This document shows positions 14,071 through 15,159 of a stretch of DNA of 15,159 bases, in pieces; within the stretch, counting starts at the first letter, position 1; the number at the start of each line of letters is the position of its first letter. The stretch lies in contig JAGHDT010000174.1 in the NCBI GenBank assembly GCA_021159805.1, positions 1 to 15,159 on the forward strand, in the 5' to 3' direction. The position numbers and the translations under genes are program-made. This DNA comes from Anaerolineae bacterium (GTDB lineage Bacteria; Chloroflexota; Anaerolineae; B4-G1; SLSP01). The notes under the pieces are model-generated. The model was not told the DNA's origin. It saw only the letters and a program-made list of their open reading frames with translations, and did no database searches.

Positions 14071-15159
14071 TTACACCTCATCCGGGTGCAGTTCGGCCAA
14101 CCGGTCGGCGTGATGTCCACGACCGGTAGCGCGCAACCGTGCCAGATAAGCCGGCAGCTGATAACGCGTATGCGAGGGGCCGCCCTCCCTCAGTACCGTC
14201 ATCAAGGGATCGATATTGGTCTCACTGCGAAGCATCATCTCGTGCTGCCACTCGGCCAGCATGCCCATCGCCTTGTCCACCAACTCAGGGCGCTCGCCGG
14301 CGATATTGACCTGTTCATACGGATCATCCGTGAGGTTGAACAGCATCACCGGCTCCATGTTCTTGTGGCCATCGTGGTACGTACGGAGACAGATAAAGGA
14401 CTCACACTCGTGATCGAACCGGACACCACGCTGTACCGACCACGCGCCCTGGCTCAGCACGAGGTAATCCCGTCCGGACTCCTCGCCATCCTTGAAGGCC
14501 TCAGCGTAAGAGACGCCATCCCAGTTACTGGGAACGGTGCCGCCCGCCAGCTCCAGCAACGTCGCGGCCCAGTCGAAGTGATAGTGCAGCTCCGAATCGA
14601 CCCGACCACCGTCGGTCAGACCTGGCCAGCGGATCAGCAGCGGCACGCGGCATACGGACTGATCAGCCGTCTGGTGATCGCCCCAAATATCGAACTCGCC
14701 CTGAGCCTCCGAATGGTCCGAACTGACCACGATCACGGTCTCATCCAGGATGCCGGCCGCCTCCAGAGCGTCCATCAACTTGCCTACCCAGAGGTCTGCA
14801 TACCAGATGCCGGTGTCATAGCCGTCGATCCACTGTTTGAGCGACGTCATAGAGTCGATCTGCGCCGGCACGCGCGGCCACTTCTCAGTCGACCGGACAC
14901 CATAGCCCCCGGGCTCCTGAGCGCTGTGGGGACCGAAACTGTCCCACGTCCGCTGGCGGACCTCATCGGTCATCCAGGCCGGCAATGGATCATTCTCAAA
15001 GGGGTTGCCGTATTCCATCGGGGTGCGGTAAGGCGTATGCGGGTCCCATACGTTGACGTGCAGGAACCAGTTATCCTTGTCGCTGTTGCGCTCGATCCAG
15101 TCAATGGCGGTCGGCACGACCTCGTCAGCCCGCTCAAGCCCGCCCTTGCCGGGGTTATA
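14071..15159 (-). CDS. Sulfatase (arylsulfatase A-like), C-terminal part, cut by the window edge
   Basis: The frame is open to the window edge, with 362 residues visible, and the true start lies outside. It belongs to the alkaline-phosphatase/sulfatase superfamily. Visible signatures are WFLHVNVWDPHTPY near the start, the metal-site region VIVVSSDHSE followed by GDHQTAD, then VPLLIRWPG and the C-terminal LFNLTDDPYEQVNIA typical of these enzymes. The catalytic C/S-x-P-S-R motif, where the formylglycine forms, lies beyond the edge and cannot be checked. It would hydrolyse sulfate esters, perhaps on a carbohydrate. Secretion cannot be judged without the N-terminus. It is followed after 22 bp by the lyase and is probably co-transcribed with it. 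A non-sulfatase relative (for example a phosphonate hydrolase) is possible but less likely. Confidence 0.9.
   Translation of the reverse strand, partial: YNPGKGGLERADEVVPTAIDWIERNSDKDNWFLHVNVWDPHTPYRTPMEYGNPFENDPLPAWMTDEVRQRTWDSFGPHSAQEPGGYGVRSTEKWPRVPAQIDSMTSLKQWIDGYDTGIWYADLWVGKLMDALEAAGILDETVIVVSSDHSEAQGEFDIWGDHQTADQSVCRVPLLIRWPGLTDGGRVDSELHYHFDWAATLLELAGGTVPSNWDGVSYAEAFKDGEESGRDYLVLSQGAWSVQRGVRFDHECESFICLRTYHDGHKNMEPVMLFNLTDDPYEQVNIAGERPELVDKAMGMLAEWQHEMMLRSETNIDPLMTVLREGGPSHTRYQLPAYLARLRATGRGHHADRLAELHPDEV

Noticed and set aside
14049..14120. N-terminal extension of the lyase starting at 14120
   Set aside because: It overlaps the sulfatase end, has no family similarity, and GTG at 14048 has a proper ribosome site.

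Overview
Origin. The window suggests a member of the Chloroflexota or a similar bacterium with a single outer membrane-free envelope. The clues are a moderately GC-rich sequence, a Thr-Pro-rich linker (TPTPIPT) straight after the lipid-anchored cysteine of a lipoprotein, heterodimeric and homodimeric ABC half-exporters in series, and a sulfatase beside a lyase of the dihydrodipicolinate synthase / N-acetylneuraminate lyase family. This is inference and is not proven here. Almost everything reads on the minus strand, so transcription runs from high to low coordinates.

Layout, in the direction of transcription. (1) 15159-13152: the C-terminal part of a sulfatase (cut by the window edge), then a lyase with a Schiff-base lysine in a GAKYTG motif. 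The two lie 22 bp apart and look like a sugar or sulfated-glycan catabolic pair. (2) 13151-12563: a non-coding stretch with a hairpin, a 3 x 10 bp tandem repeat, a small inverted repeat, a full-consensus sigma70-type promoter (TTGACA-17 bp-TATAAT) and, just downstream of it, a perfect 40 bp palindrome made of three CGGTACCG boxes. (3) 12562-6434: a MarR-type regulator overlapping the first of three ABC half-exporters. The first two exporters have complementary defects in their ATP sites and very probably form an asymmetric heterodimer. The third has a complete ATP site and may work as a homodimer. (4) 6433-143: a second transport operon with a lipoprotein adaptor (MacA/HlyD type), a ten-helix double-FtsX permease (MacB/LolC type) and two different LolD/MacB-type ATPases. 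The first of these ATPases carries a C-terminal AbrB/SpoVT-like domain. (5) 105-60: a perfect 19 bp stem-loop between this operon and the tail of a convergent plus-strand gene that ends at 51.

How it fits together. The MarR protein probably senses a toxic compound and represses its own operon by binding the palindrome over the transcription start, so the exporters are made when the compound appears. The adaptor/permease/ATPase operon downstream is a mechanotransmission-type ABC system. It lies in the same direction, with its own likely promoter, and may add a second efflux or envelope-stress function. The most unusual items are the ATPase-AbrB fusion, the pairing of two unlike ATPases with one fused permease, and the three-box operator/promoter. 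No RNA genes, CRISPR arrays, insertion sequences or phage genes were seen.
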